A program made the position numbers and the translations under genes. Shown in pieces: positions 15,481 to 23,969 of a DNA stretch of 64,000 bases (within the stretch, counting starts at the first letter, position 1; each line of letters opens with the position of its first letter). Location of the stretch: positions 1-64,000 of the forward strand of contig NZ_SPFO01000006.1 of assembly GCF_005845035.1 (NCBI RefSeq), in the 5' to 3' direction. Source of the stretch: Collinsella aerofaciens (GTDB taxonomy: Bacteria > Actinomycetota > Coriobacteriia > Coriobacteriales > Coriobacteriaceae). The notes under the pieces were generated by a model. It was not told the origin of the DNA and did no database searches. It saw nothing but the letters and a program-made list of their open reading frames with translations.

Positions 15481-15798
15481 CTATGCCACAGGCTTAACAT
15501 CATCCATGACGACGTTATCCATAGCAGCTCGATTGATCTGGTGAACGTAGATAGAAAGGCGGATGGCCGTGCGCGACTCCCCGTTAATGAGGATGTCGGA
15601 GAACACGGGCGCGCAGGAAATATCAAAACCGGTTGGAATCAAAAAACCGCGCGCGATAGCCACGGCCTTAATGGCCTGGTTGACAGCACCAGCGCCGACA
15701 CACTGGATGTTGACGGGTACACCATCCTTGACCATGCCGGCGATGGCGCCGGCAACGGACGCGGGCGATGATTTGCTTGATACCTTCAGGCAATCCAT
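15481..15798 (-). CDS. spoVS: SpoVS-family (stage V sporulation protein S) DNA/RNA-binding protein
   Basis: 105 residues. The Alba-like SpoVS core (VSSKSSPASVAGAIAGMVK, VQCVGAGAVNQAIKAVAIARGF) is well conserved, with a C-terminal extension of about 20 residues. AGGAG lies seven bases before the ATG. In Bacillus, spoVS is downstream of rny, as it nearly is here. It is not proof of sporulation: SpoVS occurs in many non-sporulating lineages, where its role is unknown. Confidence 0.88.
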   Translation of the reverse strand: MDCLKVSSKSSPASVAGAIAGMVKDGVPVNIQCVGAGAVNQAIKAVAIARGFLIPTGFDISCAPVFSDILINGESRTAIRLSIYVHQINRAAMDNVVMDDVKPVA

Positions 15799-15872
15799 GA
15801 AGAAACTCCTGCGTTTAAAAGTACGTTTTAACTGCAATAACTGTATCGTACCGAGTGGACTCGGTAAAGGCA

Positions 15873-16958
15873 CTATTCCTCTTTGGCAAGATCGAAGGTC
15901 ACAGTGATTCGATCACGCGAAACACGAATCTTTGGGTCGCCGCAAAGGTTGAGATAGTACCGGGCGGCAAGGTCATTAAAGTCACGCTCCACAGCACGCG
16001 AAAACTGTGCCATGTCATCCTTGGCAATACGTAGCCCGCGACGATCCTTCGCAAGATCGACAGGAGCCGGCGCATGCGAGGACGAATCACGCTCGCGCAG
16101 CAGACGCGCGGTCACACCGCGAACGGGCTTAATCTGCCCTGCCAAAATGCGATGAGCCGTGCGCTCGGACATCTCAAGACCCAAACCCGAACAGATACGG
16201 ATAAAGTCCTCGGCATCAGAGGCAAGGCCTAAACGATCGACAACCGGAAGCTCACTCTCGTCATCAATGAACAGGAGACGCGACGTATCGAGCCGACTTG
16301 ACGCCTGAGCATAAAGGGTCGCGGCAATCTCAGACGGAGAACCAAGATAGACATCGCAACCACGCAACTCCTCGAGCGCAAACTCACAAGCAGCGCGAAT
16401 AATATTATGCGGGCCGCGAGCACAGACATAACGTCCGTCCTCATCCTTGACGGCCTGGGGCCAGCTGGACTGATCGGCACGCTCACTGAGGCGGTCGGCC
16501 GCAACGCTCACCTTAAAGGCCGAGCCAAGGTCGACACCAGACGTGACCACACGGGCCCCGTCGGTGTTCTGCTTGATCGAAAACAATGCCATGCCACGAC
16601 CGTGAACGCCCCAACGGTCCATCTTCATGCTCTCGAGCTTGGAGGTAACGCGGGCATCGAAGATTCGCTCTTGCATATCCTGCGGAACGCCCGAACCGTT
16701 ATCCAGAAAGACAAGCGTGCGGACGCCATCTTCCTTGGTCGTGGCGAGATAGACCTTGTCGGCGCCGGCATCGCGAGCATTACGGAGCATTTCGATGACG
16801 ATATCCTCGACATGCTGAATGTCGTGCTTTGCCTGGCGCCGCTCGGCCTCCGAAACGCGGAGGCGGACATACCCCTCGCCAAGGTTCTCCTCGACGCGAA
16901 GGTTGCCCTCCCCCGACATCGACGCGATAAATGAGATGAGCTCGTTCGCGTCGCTCAT
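15873..16958 (-). CDS. GHKL-type ATPase of unknown function
   Basis: 361 residues. The N-terminal third has a full Bergerat nucleotide-binding fold: N-box EMLRNARDAGA (56-66), G1 box LDNGSG (85-90) and G2 box WGVHGRGMALFSI (116-128), which places it near the MutL/Hsp90/gyrase ATPases rather than histidine kinases. No H-box or phosphoacceptor domain is present, and the C-terminal two thirds match nothing I recognise. It starts one base after the rny stop codon without its own clear ribosome binding site, so it is translationally coupled to RNase Y. This suggests a role in RNA decay or a connected process (inference). Confidence 0.75.
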   Translation of the reverse strand: MSDANELISFIASMSGEGNLRVEENLGEGYVRLRVSEAERRQAKHDIQHVEDIVIEMLRNARDAGADKVYLATTKEDGVRTLVFLDNGSGVPQDMQERIFDARVTSKLESMKMDRWGVHGRGMALFSIKQNTDGARVVTSGVDLGSAFKVSVAADRLSERADQSSWPQAVKDEDGRYVCARGPHNIIRAACEFALEELRGCDVYLGSPSEIAATLYAQASSRLDTSRLLFIDDESELPVVDRLGLASDAEDFIRICSGLGLEMSERTAHRILAGQIKPVRGVTARLLRERDSSSHAPAPVDLAKDRRGLRIAKDDMAQFSRAVERDFNDLAARYYLNLCGDPKIRVSRDRITVTFDLAKEE

Positions 16959-16959
16959 G

Positions 16960-18510
16960 TTATTTAGCGATATCGACAGCGCGGCTCTCGCGAATCACGA
17001 CGACGCGCACCTGACCGGGATACTCCATCTCTTCCTCGATCTGATGGGCGATATCGTGAGCCAGGACCGTGGACTGGGCATCGGAGATCTTGTCCGGCTG
17101 AACCATCACGTGGACCTCGCGACCAGCCTGCATGGCATAGGTACGCTCGACGCCGTCATGGGAGTTGGCGATCTCCTCGAGCTTCTCAAGACGCTTGATG
17201 TAGTTCTCGGCAGACTCGCGACGGGCACCGGGGCGAGAGGCAGAGACAGCATCGGCGGCCTGTACCAGGACATCGAGCACCGTGTTGGGGTCGACATCGG
17301 CATGGTGAGCCTCGATAGCGTGGACGATAACGGGCTTCTCACCATAACGGCGGGCAAGCTCGGCGCCGATGACGGCATGCGGGCCCTCGACGTCGTGGTC
17401 GATTGCCTTGCCAAGGTCGTGCAGCAGGCCGGCGCGCTTGGCGGTCACAACGTCCAGGCCAAGCTCGGAAGCCATCACGCCGCACAGGTCAGAGACTTCG
17501 AGGGAGTGCTGAAGCACGTTCTGACCAAACGAAGTACGGTAGCGCAGGGCACCAAGGGTCTTGACGATCTCGGGATGCAGGTCGTGAATGCCGGTATCGA
17601 AGGCAGCCTGCTCGCCAGCCTCGCGCACGCGCTGCTGAACCAGGTCGGCAGCCTTGTGATACATCTCCTCGATGCGGGCGGGGTGAATGCGGCCGTCGGC
17701 GATGAGGTTCTCCAGAGCAACACGAGCGGTCTCACGACGGACCGGGTCGAAGCTCGAAAGAACGACGGTCTCGGGCGTATCGTCGATCACGAGGTTGACA
17801 CCGGAAACCTGCTCGAAGGTCCGGATGTTGCGACCCTCGCGACCGATGATACGGCCCTTGAGGTCATCAGAGGGAATGTGCACGGAGGTAACGGTGACCT
17901 CGGCTGTGTGGTCGGCAGCGCAGCGCTGAATCGCCAGGGACAGAATCTCCTGGGCGGTCTTGTGGCACTCGGCGCGAACCTGCTGCTCGGACTCGCGAAT
18001 GATCGTGGCGGCCTCGTGGGTGACCTCGCCGCGAACCTTATCGAGGAGCTCCTTGTGGGCGTCCTCGCGGGTAAGGTCGGCGATGCGCTCGAGCTCGGAG
18101 GTCTGCTTTGCGCAGAGCTCCTCGAGCTCGCGGGAGCGCTTCTCGACCTGACCGGCCTGGCTGGACAGCTGATGCTCGCGCTTGTCGAGAGCGTCGTTGC
18201 GGCGATCAAGGGATTCCTCGCGCTGCATCACGCGGTTCTCGAGCGTACGAATCTCGCTCTTACGCTGCTTGTCCTCGGCCTCGGCGGCCTGCTTGTTCTT
18301 GATGATCTCCTCTTTAGCCTCGAGCAGAGCCTCTTTTTTGAGGGTCTCGGCCTGACGCTTTGCATCGCCGATCAGGGACTCAGCCTGTGCATGTGCCGAC
18401 TGGATCTTTTCGTCGGCCTCGTGAAGACTACCCTGCTTGGCGGTGCGCATGTAGGCAATGGCGGCGATGGCACCCAAAACGATACCAACGAGCGCTGCGA
18501 TGATAGGCAT
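16960..18510 (-). CDS. rny: Ribonuclease Y
   Basis: 516 residues. An N-terminal membrane anchor ([20 protein letters not shown]) is followed by a long charged coiled coil (to about 200), a KH domain ([19 protein letters not shown]) and an HD domain ([13 protein letters not shown]). It is the endonuclease that starts bulk mRNA turnover at the membrane in many Gram-positive bacteria. The ATG at 18510 has AAGGAG five bases upstream. A strong promoter lies at 18677-18705, giving a leader of roughly 160 bases with a hairpin. Confidence 0.95.
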   Translation of the reverse strand: MPIIAALVGIVLGAIAAIAYMRTAKQGSLHEADEKIQSAHAQAESLIGDAKRQAETLKKEALLEAKEEIIKNKQAAEAEDKQRKSEIRTLENRVMQREESLDRRNDALDKREHQLSSQAGQVEKRSRELEELCAKQTSELERIADLTREDAHKELLDKVRGEVTHEAATIIRESEQQVRAECHKTAQEILSLAIQRCAADHTAEVTVTSVHIPSDDLKGRIIGREGRNIRTFEQVSGVNLVIDDTPETVVLSSFDPVRRETARVALENLIADGRIHPARIEEMYHKAADLVQQRVREAGEQAAFDTGIHDLHPEIVKTLGALRYRTSFGQNVLQHSLEVSDLCGVMASELGLDVVTAKRAGLLHDLGKAIDHDVEGPHAVIGAELARRYGEKPVIVHAIEAHHADVDPNTVLDVLVQAADAVSASRPGARRESAENYIKRLEKLEEIANSHDGVERTYAMQAGREVHVMVQPDKISDAQSTVLAHDIAHQIEEEMEYPGQVRVVVIRESRAVDIAK

Positions 18511-18545
18511 GCTCACTCCTTTTTATGGATTCGTTACACAACAAA

Positions 18546-18571
18546 GCGAACCGTCCTTACGAACGGCTCGC
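18546..18571 (-). terminator. Hairpin with U-rich tail in the rny leader
   Basis: On the minus strand GCGAGCCGT pairs with ACGGTTCGC (one G-T wobble) and is followed by TTTGTTGTG. It lies between the rny promoter and start codon, so it could be an attenuator, an mRNA-stabilising structure, or the end of read-through from recX. Confidence 0.45.
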
Positions 18572-18676
18572 GACATTTGAGTAATATGGGCGCAGCTTAT
18601 GCGGGTCGGATACAGATAAACATATAAACAAACTCATCACAGATGAGCACATATCACAAAGCAAATGACAGTGTTT

Positions 18677-18705
18677 ATCGTACGTTGAACCACAACAACT
18701 GTCAA
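18677..18705 (-). promoter_or_regulatory. Promoter of rny
   Basis: On the minus strand TTGACA (18700-18705) and TACGAT (18677-18682) are separated by exactly 17 bases. Confidence 0.75.
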
Positions 18706-18767
18706 ATAAATGGCCCCGGCACGGCGGCTAAAACGCGGTGAACGGCAGGGCCACAAAACGCATACGC

Positions 18768-19460
18768 CTAAACCGCACATTCCTCGCGTTCGGCATCGAG
18801 ACGTGCCTTAACGGCATCGGCGGCGATTTGATACGAGAAGCCTTTGCCCATCAAAAACCGAACCAGTTTTTCGAATCCGCGCGTCTCTGGAACACGCCGC
18901 TTGGCGAGCAGGGCTGACGCACGCGTCAAATCGTCTTCGACGGCAAAATATTCCTCGGGATAACCGGGAATGTCATCGAGCACGACATGACGGCGCTTGA
19001 GCTCGGTCTCGATTTTGCGCTGTCCCCAACCGCGCCGTTTGCGTTCCTCGATAAAGTACGAGCAAAAGCGGTTCTCGTCTAAAAAGTGATACTCGGTGGC
19101 GCGCTCGACGGCGAAATCGATCGCGGGCTGGTGAAAGCCGTAGCGAGCCAGCTTGTCACGGACCTCACCCGTCGCATGGTCGCGGCGCGATAACATCTCA
19201 GTCACCATGGTAAGTGCACATTTACGCTCGATGAGCTGCACCGCCTCACGAAAGTTGTCCCAATCACAGGGAAGATCGGGGCGGTTTTTGACATACAGGC
19301 GCGCGACCCGCATGGGAATCCAAATGGACCGCTCAAAACCGTCCTCAAGCTCACAATCGATATGTGCGCAAGGCTTTTTGGACGCATACCCGCTCGAAAA
19401 CGAGGAGGCCGCCTTCTTATCGGGAAAGACGACCGTGGCCTCGGTCACCGTATACGACAT
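18768..19460 (-). CDS. recX: Regulatory protein RecX
   Basis: 230 residues of three-helix repeat structure (LSRRDHATGEVRDKLARYGF, RFCSYFIEERKRRGWGQRKI, VRFLMGKGFSYQIAADAVKA). RecX limits RecA filament growth. It follows recA by 11 bases in the same direction, the usual arrangement. The N-terminal 60 residues are variable, which is also usual for the family. Confidence 0.9.
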   Translation of the reverse strand: MSYTVTEATVVFPDKKAASSFSSGYASKKPCAHIDCELEDGFERSIWIPMRVARLYVKNRPDLPCDWDNFREAVQLIERKCALTMVTEMLSRRDHATGEVRDKLARYGFHQPAIDFAVERATEYHFLDENRFCSYFIEERKRRGWGQRKIETELKRRHVVLDDIPGYPEEYFAVEDDLTRASALLAKRRVPETRGFEKLVRFLMGKGFSYQIAADAVKARLDAEREECAV

Positions 19461-19471
19461 GAGCGTAACCG

Positions 19472-20620
19472 CTACTCGTCGTCATCATCGAGCATAGCGG
19501 AACCATCGATGGCGTAAAGCTCATCAAACTCCTCAGGCGCAGGCTGATCGGTCAGCTCGACCTCGGACGGAGCATCGTCATCAAACTCAAGTCCGCAGGC
19601 AAGGCGAACCTTATGCTCAATCTCGTCGGCGCAATCGGGGTGTTCGCGCAGGAAAGCCTTGGCGGCCTCGCGACCGTTGCCGAGCTTGTCCTCGCCATAG
19701 GCAAACCAGGAGCCCATCTTCTTGCAGATGCCGCACTCGACAGCCATGTCCAGAATCGAGCCCTCCTTAGAGATGCCCGTACCGTACATGATGTCGAACT
19801 CAGCAGAACGGAACGGAGCTGCCACCTTGTTCTTAACGACCTTGGCGCGCACGCGGTTACCGATAACCTCGTCCTTAAGCTTAATGCTGTCGATGCGGCG
19901 AATGTCGATACGCACCGAAGAGAAGAACTTAAGGGCGCGACCGCCCGTCGTAGTCTCGGGGTTGCCGAACATGACGCCGATCTTCTCACGCAGCTGGTTA
20001 ATAAAGATGCACGTCGTGTTGGACTTGGACAGCGAGCCGGCGAGCTTGCGGAGCGCTTGGCTCATCAGGCGAGCTTGCAAGCCGACCGTGGTATCGCCGA
20101 TCTCTCCCTCGATCTCGGCACGCGGAGTCAGCGCGGCGACGGAGTCGACGACGATGGCGTCGATGGCGCCTGAACGCACGAGCATGTCAACGATCTCGAG
20201 CGCCTGCTCACCCGTATCGGGCTGGGAAATGAGCACCTCGTCGATATCCACGCCGATGCGCGCGGCATACGTGGGATCGAGCGCGTGCTCGGCATCGATA
20301 AATGCCACAACGCCACCCATTGCCTGGGCCTCGGCCAAGATCTCGAGCGAAAGCGTCGTCTTACCGGAGGACTCGGGACCGTAGATCTCGACGATTCGGC
20401 CGCGCGGCACACCGCCGATACCCAGAGCGGCATCGAGTGCCAGAGCGCCCGTAGGGATGGCCTCGACCTCGAGCTCGGGGCCACCGTCGCCGTACCTCAT
20501 GATGGAACCCTGGCCGAATTTCTTCTCGATCTCGGCCTTGGTGGTGGCGATCATCTCATCGCGCTCTTTACCCGTCGTGCGAGCATGAACGGTACGTACG
20601 GGACCTGAATTCTTGGCCAT
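19472..20620 (-). CDS. recA: Recombinase RecA
   Basis: 382 residues. Walker A GPESSGKT is at 81-88, with the Walker B, L1 and L2 loop regions intact ([33 protein letters not shown]) and an acidic C-terminal tail. RecA does strand exchange, SOS induction and uptake recombination. GGAGG precedes the ATG at 20620; the frame runs 7 codons further back without support. The promoter contains a perfect SOS box in its spacer, and six phased repeats lie 30-90 bases further upstream. Confidence 0.97.
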   Translation of the reverse strand: MAKNSGPVRTVHARTTGKERDEMIATTKAEIEKKFGQGSIMRYGDGGPELEVEAIPTGALALDAALGIGGVPRGRIVEIYGPESSGKTTLSLEILAEAQAMGGVVAFIDAEHALDPTYAARIGVDIDEVLISQPDTGEQALEIVDMLVRSGAIDAIVVDSVAALTPRAEIEGEIGDTTVGLQARLMSQALRKLAGSLSKSNTTCIFINQLREKIGVMFGNPETTTGGRALKFFSSVRIDIRRIDSIKLKDEVIGNRVRAKVVKNKVAAPFRSAEFDIMYGTGISKEGSILDMAVECGICKKMGSWFAYGEDKLGNGREAAKAFLREHPDCADEIEHKVRLACGLEFDDDAPSEVELTDQPAPEEFDELYAIDGSAMLDDDDE

Positions 20621-20650
20621 GAATAGCCCTCCTCTTAACAACCTGCATCG

Positions 20651-20679
20651 ATAATAAACGAACGGCTGTTCGTGGTCAA
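20651..20679 (-). promoter_or_regulatory. recA promoter
   Basis: On the minus strand TTGACC (20674-20679) and TATTAT (20651-20656) are 17 bases apart, with the SOS box occupying the spacer. Confidence 0.8.
20659..20672. promoter_or_regulatory. SOS box of recA
   Basis: CGAACGGCTGTTCG is a perfect CGAAC-N4-GTTCG LexA site lying between -35 and -10. Confidence 0.9.
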
Positions 20680-20710
20680 CCGTTCAGATAAATCATAAGC
20701 AGTCGACCTT

Positions 20711-20770
20711 TCCAAAAACCAACCAAACGCCGACCATACACTGACCAAATGCTTGACCATAAAGGGCCAA
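20711..20770 (-). repeat. Helically phased array of six TTTGGTC-like repeats upstream of recA
   Basis: On the plus strand CCA triplets begin at 20712, 20723, 20734, 20745, 20757 and 20767, spaced 11, 11, 11, 12 and 10 bases. On the minus strand the units read like TWTGGTCNG. The array ends about 32 bases upstream of the recA -35, on one face of the helix. A shorter version lies upstream of comEA. Confidence 0.65.
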
Positions 20771-20846
20771 ATAAGAACAAGGCAGGCAAAAATACACCTA
20801 TGAACAGCACAAACGCTAAATTCTTCTGAGGTCCCTATCTCCACAA

Positions 20847-20870
20847 TTAAGGGGCCCGGAGGCCCCTTAA
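20847..20870 (-). terminator. Terminator after cinA
   Basis: TTAAGGGGCC (20847-20856) pairs with GGCCCCTTAA (20861-20870) across 4 bases; a moderately T-rich tail (TTAATTGT) follows on the minus strand. Confidence 0.6.
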
Positions 20871-20877
20871 AACACGT

Positions 20878-21414
20878 CTATTCCATAGAATCGAGCACGC
20901 AGACAATGCGACCCAGTGCCTCCGCGACCGCATGGGCACGAACACACGAACGATCGCCCTCATAGCGACAACGAATGGAGTCCACGACCGGCACGCCCCC
21001 ATCGGCGGAACGATGCGCCCAGCCAATATAGAAAGTGCCCGCCGGATCGTCCTCAGTGCCACCGCCGGGGCCGGCATAACCCGTTGCGCTCACTGCAATA
21101 ACGCTCTGGTACAGCTCCAGCGAACCCGACGCCATCTCGCGCGCGGTCTGATGCGACACAGCGGTATAGCGGTCGAGCGTCTCCTGCTCAACACCCAGCA
21201 CGCGATGCTTAATCTCATCGCAGTAGGTCACCGCACCGCCACGCAGCACCGCCGAGGCGCCTGGGATATCGGCAATCGTCGAGGCGATCATACCCGCCGT
21301 CAGAGACTCAGCCGTCGAAACCGTCACGCCCCGAGCGCTCGCGCGCTCGACGATATCGCGCGCCAGCTCCTCGTTATGTGCGAAAATCTGCTCAAAAGAG
21401 TCCGTCATACCCAC
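20878..21414 (-). CDS. pncC: Nicotinamide-nucleotide amidase (CinA C-terminal domain, PncC)
   Basis: 178 residues. It is the stand-alone CinA C-terminal domain (TAESLTAGMIASTIADIPGAS, VSHQTAREMA, ATGYAGPGGG), which deamidates NMN. The N-terminal nucleotide-binding half of full CinA is absent. It sits between pgsA and recA, exactly where cinA is in Firmicutes, where it is competence-linked. The GTG at 21414 is well spaced from AGGT; an ATG at 21408 is an alternative. Confidence 0.85.
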   Translation of the reverse strand: MGMTDSFEQIFAHNEELARDIVERASARGVTVSTAESLTAGMIASTIADIPGASAVLRGGAVTYCDEIKHRVLGVEQETLDRYTAVSHQTAREMASGSLELYQSVIAVSATGYAGPGGGTEDDPAGTFYIGWAHRSADGGVPVVDSIRCRYEGDRSCVRAHAVAEALGRIVCVLDSME

Positions 21415-21420
21415 CAGGAC

Positions 21421-22059
21421 CTAGACCGAAAAGACGATCTTGCGGCAGTTCCAGAAGTACTGGGCGCCCGAGATAACGGTCAAGACAACGGCAACGGCAT
21501 ACAGGAAGCGCGACACCGAGTAGATGCCGAGCGTCAGCGCCACCGGGCCAAGGTGCAAGCCGGCCATAGCAAAAACGCACAGGTAACCGCAGATGGAGAC
21601 CATCGTGGTTGCCGTCTTGTACTTGCCGAGCTTATCGGCCGCAACGACCACACCGGCCGCACTCGCGACCATGCGAAGGGCGCTCACCAGAAGCTCACGG
21701 AACAGGATAATGAACACGGACCACACGGTCACCGCACCAAAATCCAAGAACAGCAGCAGGGCCGAGAACACGAGCAGCTTATCGGCGATGGGGTCCAAGA
21801 ATTTACCGAAGTCGGTGATCTCGTTGCGCGAACGCGCCAGATAACCGTCGACCTTATCGGTGCACGACAGGATCACATACAGAATGAAGGCAGCGGCGGC
21901 GAGCGGGCCGTCGAAGATGCTCCAATCCGTACCGGCAACACTCGTGTGAGAAAGCGCCGACACGATCATGAACACCGGGATAAAGACGATGCGAACGCAC
22001 GTCACGATGTTGGCGGGCGTCCAAACACTCGTCAGTTCCTTATTGCTCTCGTTTGCCAC
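21421..22059 (-). CDS. pgsA: CDP-diacylglycerol-glycerol-3-phosphate 3-phosphatidyltransferase
   Basis: 212 residues with several membrane segments. The catalytic signature is intact (DKVDGYLARSRNEITDFGKF then LDPIADK). It makes phosphatidylglycerol phosphate, the first committed step to phosphatidylglycerol. Its place in rimO-pgsA-cinA-recA is the classic pgsA position and separates it from the paralogue at 435. Confidence 0.92.
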   Translation of the reverse strand: MANESNKELTSVWTPANIVTCVRIVFIPVFMIVSALSHTSVAGTDWSIFDGPLAAAAFILYVILSCTDKVDGYLARSRNEITDFGKFLDPIADKLLVFSALLLFLDFGAVTVWSVFIILFRELLVSALRMVASAAGVVVAADKLGKYKTATTMVSICGYLCVFAMAGLHLGPVALTLGIYSVSRFLYAVAVVLTVISGAQYFWNCRKIVFSV

Positions 22060-22068
22060 GATGCTCTC

Positions 22069-23418
22069 CTACTCCACAACATGACCGATAAGCTCATAGC
22101 AGAAGCTATCGGTAAACTCGACCGTCAGAATATCGCCCACGGACGCCTCGCTGGCGTCCAAGTGCACCGCGCCATCGGAATCGGGCGCCTGGAACCAGGC
22201 ATGGCCGATCAGCTCGGCGCCGTCCTCGGTTTCTTCGATACCGTCGACGATCACCTGGGCGCGCTCGCCCACATGCGCGGCGGTGGCGGCAAAACCGAGC
22301 GATTCGGCCAGGTCCATGGCCTCCTGGGCGCGCTCGAGCTTGACCTCCTCATCGACCTGACCCTCCATCTTGGCGGCCAGGCTGCCCTCCTCACGCGAGT
22401 AGGCAAAGACACTCGTGTAGTCGAAGCCGACGGTGTCCATAAAGTCGATGAGGTCGCGGAACTCGTCGTCGGTCTCGGTCGGGAAGCCGACCATGGCCGT
22501 GGAACGGATCACGATGCCGGGGATACGCTCACGCAGATCGCGGAACAGGTCCTCGAGCTCCTGGCGCGAACCGGAACGGCGCATAGCCTTGAGGATGCGC
22601 GCGTCGCAGTGCTGCACAGGGATATCGATATAGGGCAGCACCTCGGGCGTATCGCGAATCGTATCGATAAGCTCGTCGGTCATGCCCTCGGGTTGCAGAT
22701 AGAGCACGCGGACCCAAACGTTGTGCGGGCGCACGGCTTCGGCGACGGCACGCAGCAGCTGCGCCAGATTGCGCGGCGAGCCCTCGGCGGCGTCCTCATC
22801 GGCAAAGTCAGTGCCCCAAATGCCCGTGTCCTGGCCGATCAGCACGATTTCGCGCACACCGCCGGCAACCAGGTCGCGCACCTCGGAGATAATGCTCTCG
22901 GCATTGCGCGAATGATAGCGACCGCGAATGTAGGGGATCATGCAGAAGCTGCAGAAGCGGTTGCAGCCATCGGAGATCTTGACGTAAGCAACGGCGCCCT
23001 CGACGGTACGCTTGACCTGCGGGATATAGGCTGCGATCTCACGCTCGACACCCAGCGCGCCATCGATGACCGCCACGATGCCGTCCTCCTCGTCGGCCTT
23101 CACAAAGGCAGCGACCTCGGGCAGCTCGTCAGGCAAGTCGTCGCCATAGCGCGACGGCACACAGCCGCACATAACGATGGGGCAAGAACGAACGCCGTCC
23201 TGAACCTCGTTGGCGAGCTCGAGCGTGGTCTCGATGCTCTCGGACGTTGCGGAGGCGAGGAACGAGCATGTATTGACGATGGCGATATCGGCATCCTGCG
23301 GGTCGAATGCCTCCTCGTAGCCTGCGGCGGTCAAAAGAGAACGCATGCGGTCGGTGTCAACCTCGTTCTTAGCGCACCCGAGGGTGATATAGAGCACGGA
23401 GCCCAACGGTGTATCCAT
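22069..23418 (-). CDS. rimO: Ribosomal protein S12 methylthiotransferase
   Basis: A radical-SAM methylthiotransferase of 449 residues acting on an Asp of ribosomal protein S12. The N-terminal cluster Cys residues are in YITLGCAKNEVD, VNTCSFL and CGCVPSR; the radical-SAM motif is DGCNRFCSFCMIPYIRGR; a TRAM domain is C-terminal. LGCAKN and the rimO-pgsA order distinguish it from MiaB and MtaB. The nearest ribosome binding site (AAAGGA) is about 12 bases from the ATG, a little far. Confidence 0.9.
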   Translation of the reverse strand: MDTPLGSVLYITLGCAKNEVDTDRMRSLLTAAGYEEAFDPQDADIAIVNTCSFLASATSESIETTLELANEVQDGVRSCPIVMCGCVPSRYGDDLPDELPEVAAFVKADEEDGIVAVIDGALGVEREIAAYIPQVKRTVEGAVAYVKISDGCNRFCSFCMIPYIRGRYHSRNAESIISEVRDLVAGGVREIVLIGQDTGIWGTDFADEDAAEGSPRNLAQLLRAVAEAVRPHNVWVRVLYLQPEGMTDELIDTIRDTPEVLPYIDIPVQHCDARILKAMRRSGSRQELEDLFRDLRERIPGIVIRSTAMVGFPTETDDEFRDLIDFMDTVGFDYTSVFAYSREEGSLAAKMEGQVDEEVKLERAQEAMDLAESLGFAATAAHVGERAQVIVDGIEETEDGAELIGHAWFQAPDSDGAVHLDASEASVGDILTVEFTDSFCYELIGHVVE

Positions 23419-23445
23419 GTTGGAGAGCGGTCCTTTCGAAAGATA

Positions 23446-23943
23446 TTAGCGGTAGTTGGTGAACTGTAGCGGCTGGCCGTAATCCTGGTCGCGCAGGAAC
23501 TGGATCACGGCCTGCAACGCGTCCTTCGAAGCAGAGGAAACACGCAGCTTGTCGGCCTCGATGGTCACCTTGACCTTGAGTTTTTGGTCCTTGATGTCCT
23601 TGTTGATCTTCTTGGCGGTCGCCTGGTCGATACCCTCGACGATATGGCCGAGCACGCGCACGGTGCCGCCCGACGCCGCCTGCGGAGCATCCCACGAGAC
23701 AGCCTTGAGGTCGATGCCGCGCTTGATGAGCTTGGAGCTCAGCACGTCGATAATCTGCTTAGAGACAAAGTCAGCCGGGGCGCTGATCGTAAAGAGCTTG
23801 TCGCCCTTCGAAAGCTCGATCGTGGCGCCGGAATCCTTAAGGTCATAGCGCTGGGAAATCTCGCGCGTGGTCTGCTGGAAGGCGTTGTCGACCTCTTGCA
23901 TGTTGACCTCGGACACGACGTCGAAGCTGGAATCTTTAGCCAT
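23446..23943 (-). CDS. YajQ/DUF520 nucleotide-binding protein
   Basis: 165 residues covering the complete YajQ family (SSFDVVSEVNMQEVDNAFQQ at the N-terminus, RDQDYGQPLQFTNYR at the C-terminus). Family members have two ferredoxin-like domains; some bind cyclic di-GMP and others bind RNA. AAAGGAAA precedes the ATG. The role here is unknown. Confidence 0.9.
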   Translation of the reverse strand: MAKDSSFDVVSEVNMQEVDNAFQQTTREISQRYDLKDSGATIELSKGDKLFTISAPADFVSKQIIDVLSSKLIKRGIDLKAVSWDAPQAASGGTVRVLGHIVEGIDQATAKKINKDIKDQKLKVKVTIEADKLRVSSASKDALQAVIQFLRDQDYGQPLQFTNYR

Positions 23944-23969
23944 GATGTTTCCTTTCGCGTACGAGCGGC

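Noticed and set aside
14061..15626. Long N-terminal extension of MiaB
   Set aside because: The extra 60 or so codons overlap spoVS on the same strand in another frame and lack MiaB similarity; AGGA places the start near 15431.
16819..18627. A 602-codon plus-strand frame opposite rny
   Set aside because: Shadow of RNase Y with the same low-complexity composition.
20932..23469. An 845-codon plus-strand frame opposite cinA-pgsA-rimO
   Set aside because: All three minus-strand genes are clear family members; the frame is Arg/His-rich and spans gene borders, an effect of GC-rich codon use.
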